A stretch of 64,000 nt of DNA from an uncultured Lactobacillus sp. (GCF_947367125.1 NZ_CANBCQ010000006.1:1-64000); one strand, 5' to 3'. Counted from the stretch's first letter, positions 33,811 through 41,815 are shown. Numbers and translations: made by a program. The notes: a model not told the origin generated them from the letters alone.

Positions 33811-34296
33811 ATGCCATTTTGGTTAGAAATTATTATTAATGTCGTCTTTTCTTATGTTGCTTCTGTGGGTTTTGCTCTGATAATTAATGTCCCCCACCGT
33901 GACCTTAATTTCTCAGGAATTAGCGGAGTAGTTGGTTGGATGGCTTATTGGTTTTGCTTTCGCTGGGGATTAGGGCGCATGGCCTCTAACTTGATCGGAG
34001 CTTTTTTAATCGGAATTTTAGGTTTATTTTTTGCGCGCATCAAAAAAAGCCCAGTTACCGTCTTCAACATTCCAGCCTTAGTGCCTTTAGTTCCAGGCGT
34101 ACCTGCTTACCAAGCTGTTCGGGCTTTAGTTGCTGGTAATTACAGTCAAGGCGAAGAGTTGCTTTTGCGGGTCGCGATTGTTACGGGAGCCATTGCTTTA
34201 GGCTTCTTGCTTTCAACGATGTGTACTGAAGCTTTTTATAAATTTAAATATCGTCATTTCAAAAACGCTAGACTGTACATCAAACATAAAAAATAG
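33811..34296 (+). CDS. Threonine/serine exporter ThrE, C-terminal-type subunit
   Basis: 161 aa, DUF3815/ThrE_2 family, five TM helices. Conserved motif VPLVPGVPAYQAVRALVAGN around residue 90-110 mirrors the motif of the first subunit. Start 3 bp after the previous stop, so the two are co-translated. The 3' end of this gene contains the promoter of the RNA that follows (34274-34302). Confidence 0.88.
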   Translation: MPFWLEIIINVVFSYVASVGFALIINVPHRDLNFSGISGVVGWMAYWFCFRWGLGRMASNLIGAFLIGILGLFFARIKKSPVTVFNIPALVPLVPGVPAYQAVRALVAGNYSQGEELLLRVAIVTGAIALGFLLSTMCTEAFYKFKYRHFKNARLYIKHKK

Positions 34297-34302
34297 TACA
34301 AT
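34274..34302 (+). promoter_or_regulatory. Promoter of the structured RNA
   Basis: TGTACA (34274-34279), 17-bp spacer, TACAAT (34297-34302), inside the end of the ThrE_2 gene. It would start RNA synthesis near 34309 independently of the exporter genes. Confidence 0.5.
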
Positions 34303-34308
34303 AGATCA

Positions 34309-34492
34309 TTGACGAGTCGATTAATGAACGCGAGATGCGTATATTTATGAGATAGAGGACATCCGCCTTAAGTGGCAAGCACGGGAAGTGCTGATGGTGG
34401 ACGCACTGATGTGAACAGTTTAAACGTCCACATATGCAATTTGCATGTGCCTTGAGTTAAGGACAAGCTTTCCATAAAGCTTGTCCTTTTTT
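34309..34492 (+). ncRNA. Structured non-coding RNA, 6S-like fold (candidate)
   Basis: About 184 nt without a credible reading frame, with its own promoter and a strong terminator. Hand folding gives a closing stem GCGAGATGCGTAT (34330-34342) with ATATGCAATTTGC (34432-34444), 12 of 13 pairs counting G-U. A large asymmetric bubble follows (ATTTATGAGATAGAGG on one side, GAACAGTTTAAACGTCCAC on the other). A terminal arm (ACATCCGCC at 34359-34367 with GGTGG at 34396-34400 and GATGT at 34408-34412) is capped by AGCAC/GTGCT. Closing stem, central bubble and terminal arm are the architecture of 6S RNA. The structure is seen; the 6S identity is inference. The gene downstream is on the other strand, so it is not a leader. 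Confidence 0.5.
34459..34492. terminator. Terminator of the structured RNA and the C39 gene
   Basis: 12-bp perfect stem AAGGACAAGCTT / AAGCTTGTCCTT, 6-nt loop, T6. It sits between the RNA and the convergent peptidase gene. Confidence 0.9.
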
Positions 34493-34498
34493 GATGCC

Positions 34499-35212
34499 TT
34501 ATTTGAGATAAAGAGCCTGGCGGCCTTGCTGGTCGTAGCTTAGTTCCAGATGATGCCAGTTCACCGCTTGATTCTTAATGCCATAAGGATTATTTACGTA
34601 AATCAGCTTTTTGCGCTTATTGTAGCCAGTAATTACACAAGCATGAGATGATGGTGTGACATTAACCTTGCCGGTACTAGTTTCCCAAGTTTGCATATTA
34701 TTAACTCGATTAAAATTGATTGTCGTAATAATCAAGACGGGATGCCCATCAGAGACTAATTTAAGAATAGCTAGAAAATTGCTACCGGAGGCGTCTTCGA
34801 TATGGTTGGTGTATTTGCGAGCAACATCAAATAAAGGACCATGATAAACGCACCAGCCGGCATTGGCGATTGACATGTGACCGACGAAGCCCTGGTTAGG
34901 ATTACCCCGATATTTACCATTATCAGTAAAGGAATCAACGTGAGCAATATTATCAGCGAGGTCATATTTACTGACATTGATGTCGTAATATTTTAAAAGC
35001 ATCGCTAGACTAGTGACTTCGCAGCCGTTAGGCAGGTCTGGCAATTGATTTTCAAGTGGCACGTTAAGCCGCTGTTCTTCTTTCATGGTCATCCAATCAA
35101 GTTCAGTATCGATTTTATTTTTGTTAAAAAGGTAAATCAATCCTATAATGAGAATTAACGTGATGGGAATGAGTAAAAATAAGTATTTAAAATTAAATTT
35201 TTGCTTGTTCAT
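34499..35212 (-). CDS. C39-like cysteine peptidase family protein
   Basis: Secreted or membrane-tethered protein of 237 aa: basic start, one TM helix (about 9-29), then a Peptidase_C39_2-type domain. The catalytic-type Cys is in PNGCEVTSLAMLLKYYD, and the His in SSHACVITGYNKRKK with following Asn in YVNNPYG complete a papain-like set. GHPVLIITTINF is also conserved. Proteins of this type are common in lactobacilli and their substrates are unknown. Monocistronic. Confidence 0.82.
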   Translation of the reverse strand: MNKQKFNFKYLFLLIPITLILIIGLIYLFNKNKIDTELDWMTMKEEQRLNVPLENQLPDLPNGCEVTSLAMLLKYYDINVSKYDLADNIAHVDSFTDNGKYRGNPNQGFVGHMSIANAGWCVYHGPLFDVARKYTNHIEDASGSNFLAILKLVSDGHPVLIITTINFNRVNNMQTWETSTGKVNVTPSSHACVITGYNKRKKLIYVNNPYGIKNQAVNWHHLELSYDQQGRQALYLK

Positions 35213-35328
35213 GTCCTTAATTTTAGCAAATAAAGAATAAAAATACTGGGCTAAACCTTGAAAAAGGGTGACAAATAATTTTTTTGTAGTATTTTGGAAT
35301 TATAATCAACAAAAAAGGAAAGTTTATT

Positions 35329-35895
35329 TTGGAAATTAATTTAAAAGCTCTCAACGAAAAAATTGAAAATCAAGATTATATTCAAGATCTTGAAACAGTC
35401 AAATATGCGGATATTAGTAAATCAAAAAGTAAAATTAAACCTTATGCTGAAAAGATGATCAAAGAAGTGGTCGCTGCTTTTAAGCATAATTCTTTGATTC
35501 AAACGCAATTAGCAGTAACTGGCCAGCGTCCAGTTACCTTTAGCTTAGAGACAAACATCATCAATTTGCCTTATAGTAATTACAAGCGAATCGCTAACTT
35601 TTTTGATGAAGGCCAAGAATACCCGTTAAATGTTTATTTTGAAACACGGTCAGAATATGTTAATGTTTCTGGTTTTCGCATTGATCAATTAGCTACTGAA
35701 GAAGAGACTGAGCAAGATACCGCTAAGGTAGTTGATCAATTAGTCGAAGCAATTATTGAAAAATTAACCACGGTGCGTGAATATAAGAAGCCAGAAAAGA
35801 AAGAAACAGAGAAAAAGACCACGGCTAAGAAGACTACTAAGAAAACTACAAACAAGAAAAAGACTACTAGTAAAAAGAAAACAAGCAAGAAGTAA
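35329..35895 (+). CDS. Hypothetical protein with Lys/Thr-rich tail
   Basis: 188 aa from TTG 35329 (site AAAGGAAAG). The first about 145 residues look like a mixed alpha/beta domain (MEINLKALNEKIENQDYIQD, then AFKHNSLIQTQLAVTGQRPV). The last about 38 residues are almost only Lys, Thr and Ser in repeats of KKTTKKT type, similar in composition to histone-H1-like nucleic-acid-binding tails. Nucleic-acid binding is an inference from composition. I do not recognise the folded domain. Confidence 0.65.
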   Translation: MEINLKALNEKIENQDYIQDLETVKYADISKSKSKIKPYAEKMIKEVVAAFKHNSLIQTQLAVTGQRPVTFSLETNIINLPYSNYKRIANFFDEGQEYPLNVYFETRSEYVNVSGFRIDQLATEEETEQDTAKVVDQLVEAIIEKLTTVREYKKPEKKETEKKTTAKKTTKKTTNKKKTTSKKKTSKK

Positions 35896-35898
35896 GTA

Positions 35899-35925
35899 AA
35901 AAGGCAACCGATTGGTTGCCTTTTA
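35899..35925 (+). terminator. Terminator after the Lys-rich protein gene
   Basis: Stem AAAAGGCAACC / GGTTGCCTTTT with a 4-nt loop; the T run is short. Confidence 0.72.
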
Positions 35926-35953
35926 GTATCTATTGGGAAACTAGTAATGTGTT

Positions 35954-36112
35954 CTATTCTTTAGCAAGTAATTTTAGATATATTACTAAGCCTCTAATTG
36001 CAAATAATAAACATACTAAGCCAGTAATGTAATACCAAGGATTGAAAATGGCTATAGCAACTCCAATTAAAATAATTTGAAGTGCTAAATTAATTCCTTT
36101 GCGCGTTTTTTG
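35954..36112 (-). pseudogene. Membrane-protein remnant in frame after the NrdF-like stop
   Basis: Directly after the UAA of the NrdF-like gene and in the same frame the minus strand reads QKTRKGINLALQIILIGVAI, later GLVCLLFAIRGLVIYLKLLA, stop at 35954. It is 52 codons with two membrane stretches and no ATG, GTG or TTG. It looks like the 3' part of a small membrane-protein gene that lost its start. Stop-codon readthrough is possible but nothing supports it. Confidence 0.4.
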
Positions 36113-37048
36113 TTACTTAATTTCTTTAAACTTAGTTAACGAGTGGTCGTTAGTGTAGAAGAAGAAGTCTTCAAACACGGCACTCTTGATAACACCTTTT
36201 TCAATGGTTGAATTGATGGTGTCGGCAGTATCAGGATACTTAGCTTGGAAGCCCAAATTGAGGTAAGTCTTGTTAACACTGTAGTAAAGGTAGTGCTTCA
36301 CATCATCAGCCCAGCCAGTACCTTCATACATTAATTCAATATGCTTTTCTTCATTAGCAACAAGTTTCTGGTACAAATCGTCAATCCATTGTTTCAATTC
36401 AACTTGCTCGGTCTTGCCTAACTTTTTATAACCAAGGCGGAACTTGTAGCCTGGATAAATTCCACCAAAGGAAGTACCTCTTAAGGCTAACTTAACGATT
36501 TCAGCGGTTCGAACCATCTTGCCTTGTCCAAACAGGTAAAGTGGAGCATAAAAACCAGAGTGGTAGAGAGCTGTCTCTAAAATTACATCGGCAGCCTTCT
36601 TTTGTAAAGCATCCCCGCCTTGATAGATTCGGTTCAAAGTATGGATCTTCTTTTGTAAATAAGGATTATCATCAGCCCAATCAAGAGTGTTCTTAACCTT
36701 TTCGGAGTCAGTCAATTCATGAATTACATAGCTGTAACCCTTGTTGGCAATTGACTCTAAATATTGCAAGGCATTCAATACTGCTGATTCTTCTGGGGTG
36801 ATGGCATCTACCTTAATCTGTTCTAGTCCGTTTTTCATTTGGAGTCCAGATGAAAAAGTTAATGCTCCAAATGCTCGAAGCAACGCTTCTTGCACTGGCT
36901 CATCTAATTGTAAAAATTCTTTTTTGTCTTCTTTAACTGGAACATGACGCGGTTCCCAAATGATATCATTCAGGCGGGCCCAAGCAGACTTATCTACTCG
37001 GTCCTCCATGTCATTCCAGTTAATTGCTTTGTAATATTTTTCAGTCAT
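36113..37048 (-). CDS. NrdF-like protein lacking most metal ligands
   Basis: 311 aa, clearly of the class Ib ribonucleotide reductase beta-subunit family (YHSGFYAPLYLFGQGKM and NKTYLNLGF are typical). Aligned by eye to Bacillus subtilis NrdF, only two of the six di-metal ligands remain: Glu98 and Glu158. The Asp is Ser67 (LTFSSGLQ), the first His is Asn102 (ESIANKGYS), and the RDEAIHG helix reads RGTSFGG, so Glu becomes Thr192 and the second His Gly195. The radical-Tyr position is also changed (Tyr105/Tyr107 flank it). The acidic C-terminal tail that docks to NrdE is missing. Paired with nrdI; no nrdE or nrdH nearby. It cannot be a normal Fe/Mn enzyme. Confidence 0.8.
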   Translation of the reverse strand: MTEKYYKAINWNDMEDRVDKSAWARLNDIIWEPRHVPVKEDKKEFLQLDEPVQEALLRAFGALTFSSGLQMKNGLEQIKVDAITPEESAVLNALQYLESIANKGYSYVIHELTDSEKVKNTLDWADDNPYLQKKIHTLNRIYQGGDALQKKAADVILETALYHSGFYAPLYLFGQGKMVRTAEIVKLALRGTSFGGIYPGYKFRLGYKKLGKTEQVELKQWIDDLYQKLVANEEKHIELMYEGTGWADDVKHYLYYSVNKTYLNLGFQAKYPDTADTINSTIEKGVIKSAVFEDFFFYTNDHSLTKFKEIK

Positions 37049-37050
37049 AT

Positions 37051-37497
37051 TTAATCTCTAAAATCACTCAAAAAGCTGATATTCCCACGTAATTCTTTAG
37101 GCTTTTGGACCGTCTTAGTACTCTCACCAGCAGAAAGATCTTGGACGATTTTGCGTACGTTTTTAACATCTTCGCTAGTACCACTAAATTCCAAAAGATA
37201 CAAGATCGGTACCTTCAATGTTGCCGCGATCTTTTTGGCAGTTTGAGCAAAGAGGTCGTTAAAGTTTCGGTTGCCACAACCGATAATTCCTATAATATTT
37301 TTCTTGTTGTCTATATACGTTAAAAAATCAACGACTGAATCCATCATAAAGTCTTGGTATGCAGGAACGATTAAAATATAATGTTCTCCCATATCATACT
37401 TAGGGTTGGCATCGTCGATTTGATGGGCTGGCAGTTGCAGTTTCTCAATAAAACGTTCTGTTTGCCCAGTAATTGAATAAAAAGCTATTGCTACCAT
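37051..37497 (-). CDS. nrdI: NrdI flavodoxin-like protein
   Basis: 148 aa flavodoxin-like FMN protein. The N-terminal FMN phosphate loop YSITGQTERFI, the IVPAYQDF loop and the family motif IGCGNRNFNDLF are present. In class Ib systems NrdI supplies the oxidant that activates the Mn2 or DOPA cofactor of NrdF. The NrdF-like gene starts 2 bp after its stop, so the two are co-translated. A Lys-rich C-terminal extension (about 125-148) goes beyond the usual end. Confidence 0.88.
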   Translation of the reverse strand: MVAIAFYSITGQTERFIEKLQLPAHQIDDANPKYDMGEHYILIVPAYQDFMMDSVVDFLTYIDNKKNIIGIIGCGNRNFNDLFAQTAKKIAATLKVPILYLLEFSGTSEDVKNVRKIVQDLSAGESTKTVQKPKELRGNISFLSDFRD

Positions 37498-37620
37498 AAT
37501 GTTCCCTAATAAATCTAATGTACTGGTTACATCTTCTCACTATTTGGGTAAGGATTCAATTATTATCCTATTCAAATTTTGCTTTTTTTACCATATAATT
37601 GAGAAAAAGGAGGACGACAT

Positions 37621-38244
37621 ATGTTCAGCTGGAATATCATTGGGATCCTAATTTGGGTTGCCATCATTCTTTATTTAGTTTTTATCGTCCAAAACATTCG
37701 TCAAAGACGGATTAAGATGATTATCAAGCAGCATAAACGCTTTAGTTGGCCTAATATGGTCCTTAATATTGTGGAAATTGTAGTGCTGTTAGTTGCAGCA
37801 GGGTGGATGTTCAATCAAACTTTTATGGACAATCCAGACCTAGAAGATGCTAATCGTATTACTTCAAGCGTGAAGTATGAACCGTTGATTATGCGCACGG
37901 GAGCAGGTAATTCAAGCTATGTGACGATTAATTCAGCCAAGAAAAAATATGGCTCACAAACTTATACCTTTTATCGTGCCGGCAGCAAGGTGACGGTTGG
38001 CAGTGATTATGCTTCGATTGCTTATGGGAATACTTCACTTGATGTGAATGCCGAGAAGATTCCTTATGTGAAGAAGGAATTGACGAAGATGGATAGGAAG
38101 TACCAACGGGCTTACGTCGCAATTTATACGGCTAGATACAAGCGGAATTGGCAAAATGGCATCGGGATGCATGCCGGTCATTTGGCAACGCGCTATTACC
38201 TAATCCGGATACCTGATGAAAGTTTTATCAAACAAGGAAAATAG
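37621..38244 (+). CDS. Hypothetical membrane protein (LVIS_2131-like)
   Basis: 207 aa with two N-terminal TM helices (about 5-25 and 47-65), a basic loop between them, and an extracellular domain of about 140 residues containing YVTINSAKKKYGSQTYTFYR. It resembles lactobacillar proteins annotated as LVIS_2131 family; I am moderately sure of that. The start has AGGAGGACGACAT ahead. No catalytic motif visible. Confidence 0.7.
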   Translation: MFSWNIIGILIWVAIILYLVFIVQNIRQRRIKMIIKQHKRFSWPNMVLNIVEIVVLLVAAGWMFNQTFMDNPDLEDANRITSSVKYEPLIMRTGAGNSSYVTINSAKKKYGSQTYTFYRAGSKVTVGSDYASIAYGNTSLDVNAEKIPYVKKELTKMDRKYQRAYVAIYTARYKRNWQNGIGMHAGHLATRYYLIRIPDESFIKQGK

Positions 38245-38260
38245 TAAAAAAATAGTAGTA

Positions 38261-38293
38261 AAAAAGATTAGGCGAAAAAACCTAATCTTTTTT
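38261..38293. terminator. Bidirectional terminator between convergent genes
   Basis: 12-bp stem AAAAAGATTAGG / CCTAATCTTTTT with an 8-nt loop and A/T runs on both sides. Confidence 0.86.
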
Positions 38294-38296
38294 GCA

Positions 38297-39811
38297 TTAT
38301 TCAGTTTGTTCTTTTTTAGTTACATTCGCTAATAAAATTCCTTCAACAAAGGCCAAAATAAAGCTGGCGGTTAAGAAGTCCATTACGTTGCCTGACAAGA
38401 AGGCAGCAAAGATCATAAAGGCAATTGAAAGCAGCATCGAACTGATCAGATAAGTACGTTTTTCTTTGTGCAGCAGCCATTTAATTAAAGCATAGAGCAT
38501 AATCACTACATAAGGCCCGATGAAGAGCAGCATCCCGATCCAGCCCAGAGAATAAATCTGACTGGTAAAGTCCCGCTCTAGGTTGAAGATATTCGTCTCA
38601 CGAGTGTAAGAAATGCCCAAGAACTTGTCGAGGCGGTTATTGTTGGTCTTGACTACTTGATCAAGCATAGCCTGTTCTACGTGACGGTTTTGCATTCTGG
38701 CAGTGCCCGGTTCGTTCATGATCTTAAGCCAAAATTCTGGGTCGTATTTGTAAGGGTAACTTTTGTAGACGAACTTCTTATTAAGAGCGTAGTCTTGGTA
38801 ATGCTCTTCAATGAAGTTGGTTAAAAATTCTTTGCGTTTTTGCCCCTTCGGATATTTTTTAAGGCCAGCAGACAATTCTTTTTTGGCTTGGGTTAAAGAA
38901 TTATCAGATTGTTGGGCTAAATATTTTTCATAATTGTAACGCTGGATTGCGGGGCCAAAGGGGATGATGGCAAAGGTACCGATCTCAATTAATAGGGCAA
39001 CGACGATTGCCTTGCCGTTCTTTTTGACATCTTTAACAATGAATAAATGAAAAATATAGAGCAAGATGCCAATGATGATCCCACCAATTAAGCCGATTAA
39101 GGCCACCTTGGTGCCTAATTCAATCATGGCTAAAGCCTGAACAACATTCAGGGTAACGATTTGCCAATTAAAATGACTGAATATAAAGTAGAGCATCAAG
39201 GGCACCAACATAAAGAGAACTGCTGAAACCATATTGGCAAAATTGAAGAAGCCCTTAGAAGCCATATGGGAATAGCCGATGTTAGGATTAACAAACCATT
39301 CGAAAATGTTGGCGCTGATCGGGCCAGTCTCATAACTTCTCAGTGAGATGACGAAAAGATTAGAAATGACAATCGTGAAGGAAAATAGTCCGCTGATCCC
39401 CTCAATCACATGGCGGAACTGCGTTTGGCTGAAGTCCAATTCTTTAGTAAAGAAGATCACGATTAGCGGCAAGATCATTCTAATAAGATAGAAGATTTCG
39501 CTAACGGTTGAATAGTTGTAATCATCTGGATTGACACTGTTGAAGCTTTTGACATGAATCAAGTGGATGATCGAATATAGGATTAATAAAGCTAAATAAA
39601 CAATCAGCCACTTGTCTTGCCCCAATTTTTGCCAATTTTTTTTTTGACTGAAAAACATGCAGATTAGGACAAAAACAGCTAAGATTCTGATGATGGTTGG
39701 CAAGGTGAAGGGCAAAATGTCAGCCAGCTTGCCGTTGTAGAACCAATAAAGATCCAAAAATGGTTGAATTAAAATAAACCAAAATAAAACAGTACGTGTT
39801 TTTTCTTTCAT
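38297..39811 (-). CDS. O-antigen-ligase/Wzy-like membrane protein
   Basis: 504 aa with about ten TM helices and a long extracytoplasmic loop (about 300-405) rich in charged residues, the topology of O-antigen polymerases and ligases. Family-like blocks: LGTKVALIGLIGGIIIGILL and FNLERDFTSQIYSLGWIGML. It stands apart from the EPS cluster, so its polymer is unknown; a wall teichoic or secondary polysaccharide ligase is possible. Single-gene unit. Confidence 0.72.
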   Translation of the reverse strand: MKEKTRTVLFWFILIQPFLDLYWFYNGKLADILPFTLPTIIRILAVFVLICMFFSQKKNWQKLGQDKWLIVYLALLILYSIIHLIHVKSFNSVNPDDYNYSTVSEIFYLIRMILPLIVIFFTKELDFSQTQFRHVIEGISGLFSFTIVISNLFVISLRSYETGPISANIFEWFVNPNIGYSHMASKGFFNFANMVSAVLFMLVPLMLYFIFSHFNWQIVTLNVVQALAMIELGTKVALIGLIGGIIIGILLYIFHLFIVKDVKKNGKAIVVALLIEIGTFAIIPFGPAIQRYNYEKYLAQQSDNSLTQAKKELSAGLKKYPKGQKRKEFLTNFIEEHYQDYALNKKFVYKSYPYKYDPEFWLKIMNEPGTARMQNRHVEQAMLDQVVKTNNNRLDKFLGISYTRETNIFNLERDFTSQIYSLGWIGMLLFIGPYVVIMLYALIKWLLHKEKRTYLISSMLLSIAFMIFAAFLSGNVMDFLTASFILAFVEGILLANVTKKEQTE

Positions 39812-39847
39812 AAAAACTCCTCTCGCAATTATGTCCTAATTTTAGGC

Positions 39848-39886
39848 AAAAAAAGAGCTCGCGTAAATATTACACGGGCTTTTTTC
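39848..39886 (-). terminator. Terminator of the DUF2187 gene
   Basis: Read on the minus strand: AGCCCGTGTAA paired with TTACGCGAGCT (one mismatch, one G-U) followed by T7. Confidence 0.72.
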
Positions 39887-39895
39887 GATCAAATT

Positions 39896-40198
39896 TTACT
39901 TTTTGTCGGACTCTTTTTTATCAGTGTCCTTCTTAGCAATCTTTTCAATCTTAACTTCATTAGTTGAAGCAGTTTTGCTGTTCTTAGCAGCACGAGCAGC
40001 CTTTAAGTTCTTAAAGTTAACAACGATCTTGTTGTTTAAGTCGCTGATGGCAGTTTTATCAACGGGATCGTATGAAGTAATTGCTAAGAGAGCAGAATTT
40101 TCGTAGATTTTTTCAACTTTGCCTTGGAATGGCTTCTTAAGTTCTTCTTCTGACTTGGCACCAACGATTGCACCAACTTTTACGTCTGCTTTTTTCAT
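39896..40198 (-). CDS. DUF2187 family KOW-like protein
   Basis: 100 aa. ATG 40198 follows GGAAGGGAGATACTAAT; longer readings upstream are not supported. The first about 65 residues (MKKADVKVGAIVGAKSEEEL and KIVVNFKNLK) are the DUF2187 domain, a small KOW/SH3-like beta barrel. The rest is a Lys/Asp/Ser-rich tail. Function unknown; RNA or ribosome contact is only a guess from the KOW fold. Confidence 0.75.
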   Translation of the reverse strand: MKKADVKVGAIVGAKSEEELKKPFQGKVEKIYENSALLAITSYDPVDKTAISDLNNKIVVNFKNLKAARAAKNSKTASTNEVKIEKIAKKDTDKKESDKK

Positions 40199-40294
40199 TA
40201 TTAGTATCTCCCTTCCGAGAAAAAGTCTTAGTCTTTTGTAACACAAGAATGCTATTATAAAAAAGCAACATTTTCAAGTGGGGAGAATCAGGTT

Positions 40295-40837
40295 TTGAAA
40301 AAAATAATTCTTATCGCAGGTCCTAGCGGCGCTGGCAAGACAACTATTTCAGAATATTTAACCGAAGAATATGGTATTCCACGCGTATTGACCCATACTA
40401 CGCGGCCAATGCGACCAGGCGAGAAGCAGAATGTTTCTTATCATTTTGAAACCGATGAAACTTTTGCCCAGCTGCACTTTTTTGAGCATATTAAGTACGG
40501 CTCTTATCAATATGGCTCAAGTCGAGAAGCTTTGAATCTGGCCTGGCAAAAAAGTGATCTGGTTTCATTAATTGTTGATATCAAGGGCATTTATTCCTAC
40601 ATTGAACAGCTAGGTGACAAGGCTTATTTTCTTTATGTTACAACTTCTACTAAAGAGGAGTTGAAACAGCGCCTTTTAAAGCGGGGCGATGATCCAGCCA
40701 AGATTAAAGAAAGACTTAGCGGCAGTGAATTAAATGCTTTACCTGAAGATTTGAAACAATACGCTCATATCTTAGTTAACGACAATTTAACAGAAACTAA
40801 AAACGCGCTCGATGCCCTTGTAGCAAAGCTTCGCTAG
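40295..40837 (+). CDS. Guanylate-kinase-like NTPase
   Basis: 180 aa from TTG 40295 (site GGGGAGAA). P-loop IAGPSGAGKTTIS near the N-terminus, then the guanylate-kinase block HTTRPMRPGEKQNVSYHFE. The middle (lid and GMP site) is shorter and more diverged than in true Gmk (about 205 aa). It is therefore a Gmk paralogue rather than the essential kinase. Substrate unknown. Monocistronic. Confidence 0.78.
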   Translation: MKKIILIAGPSGAGKTTISEYLTEEYGIPRVLTHTTRPMRPGEKQNVSYHFETDETFAQLHFFEHIKYGSYQYGSSREALNLAWQKSDLVSLIVDIKGIYSYIEQLGDKAYFLYVTTSTKEELKQRLLKRGDDPAKIKERLSGSELNALPEDLKQYAHILVNDNLTETKNALDALVAKLR

Positions 40838-40908
40838 CATTTTGCTTCTCCTTTTTTTACATAAAATATGTTTTTTTAACATGTTTCTTAACGTGATGGT
40901 AGTTTTTT

Positions 40909-40925
40909 TGAAACATTCGTGTAAC
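40909..40925 (+). promoter_or_regulatory. WalR-like direct repeat before NlpC/P60 gene 1
   Basis: TGAAAC-ATTCG-TGTAAC, one mismatch to the WalR (YycF) box TGTWAH-N5-TGTWAH. It lies just before a -10-like TATTAT (40936-40941) and 83 bp before the start codon. Fits WalRK control of wall hydrolases. Confidence 0.45.
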
Positions 40926-41007
40926 ATTCAATCGGTATTATATAAACCGTCAACTGATTGAGAAATCAAAAAACAAATTTAGTAATTTTTAGAGGAGACA
41001 ATTAATT

Positions 41008-41556
41008 TTGAATTTTAGACGTACTTTAGTAAAATACACTGCAGCTTTATCAGTATTCTTTGCCGGTATTTCAATGATCAATGTTCCAGCTGTTCACGCT
41101 GATGATGTTTCAAGCACTACTATCAATACTAACAACTCAACTACAGATCTTGAAACTACCAAGCCTGATTCAAGTTCAGTTAAGAAGGAATCAGCTACTA
41201 CTAAGAAGCGTGATGCAGTTGTTAAGCTTGTTAAGAAGCAAATCGGCAAGCCTTACATCTGGGGTGCTACAGGTCCTAGTGGTTTTGACTGCTCAGGTTT
41301 AACTAGCTACGTTTACAAGAATGCAATTAACAAAACTCTGCCAAGAACTACTTACTCACAAATTACCCTTGGTAAGAGCGTTTCAGTATCAACTAAGAAG
41401 CTTAAGAAGGGTGACTTGTTATTCTGGGGTAACTATCACGTAGGTATTTACGTAGGTAACGGTAAGTTTGTTCACGCTCCAGCTCCTGGTCAAAATGTTA
41501 AGCAACAAACTTTAGCTTCATTCTACCCATCATCAGCTAAGCGCGTAATCGACTAA
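41008..41556 (+). CDS. Secreted NlpC/P60 peptidoglycan hydrolase 1
   Basis: 182 aa from TTG 41008 with site AGAGGAGA. Signal peptide to about residue 31 (VPAVHA|DD), a Ser/Thr-rich linker, and an NlpC/P60 domain (about 68-182). Catalytic Cys95 (GFDCSGLTSY), His144 (NYHVGIYVG) and His156 (FVHAPAPG) are all present. Such enzymes cut the stem peptide, usually between D-iGlu and L-Lys/DAP. First of three related genes in a row; each has its own promoter region and terminator. Confidence 0.92.
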   Translation: MNFRRTLVKYTAALSVFFAGISMINVPAVHADDVSSTTINTNNSTTDLETTKPDSSSVKKESATTKKRDAVVKLVKKQIGKPYIWGATGPSGFDCSGLTSYVYKNAINKTLPRTTYSQITLGKSVSVSTKKLKKGDLLFWGNYHVGIYVGNGKFVHAPAPGQNVKQQTLASFYPSSAKRVID

Positions 41557-41590
41557 ACGTGTTAGTCTCCTAAAAATGAATATTTAAGAT

Positions 41591-41622
41591 AACAGTTAAG
41601 GAAAATTCCTTAGCTGTTTTTT
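41591..41622 (+). terminator. Terminator after NlpC/P60 gene 1
   Basis: Stem AACAGTTAAGGAA / TTCCTTAGCTGTT with T6. Confidence 0.82.
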
Positions 41623-41668
41623 CTATTTTTTGATAAAAACGTAATATTTATTAAATCAGTATTACTTT

Positions 41669-41685
41669 TGTAACAGTAATGTAAC
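41669..41685 (+). promoter_or_regulatory. WalR box before NlpC/P60 gene 2
   Basis: TGTAAC-AGTAA-TGTAAC is a perfect match to the WalR direct-repeat box TGTWAH-N5-TGTWAH. A -10-like TATTAT follows at 41696-41701. The leader to the start codon is about 110 nt. Confidence 0.6.
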
Positions 41686-41815
41686 ATAAGAACATTATTA
41701 TAGATTTTGTTAAATGCGTTAAAGAAATTTAAAGATTTTCCGATAAATTTATATTTTCGTTACCAAATTTAGTGAATCTAATGATGTTACTTAAAAAACA
41801 TAATAGGAGAATTTG

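Noticed and set aside
34340..34420. Lysine riboswitch
   Set aside because: GAGATAGAGG resembles the conserved start, but the rest does not fit and no lysine gene follows on this strand.
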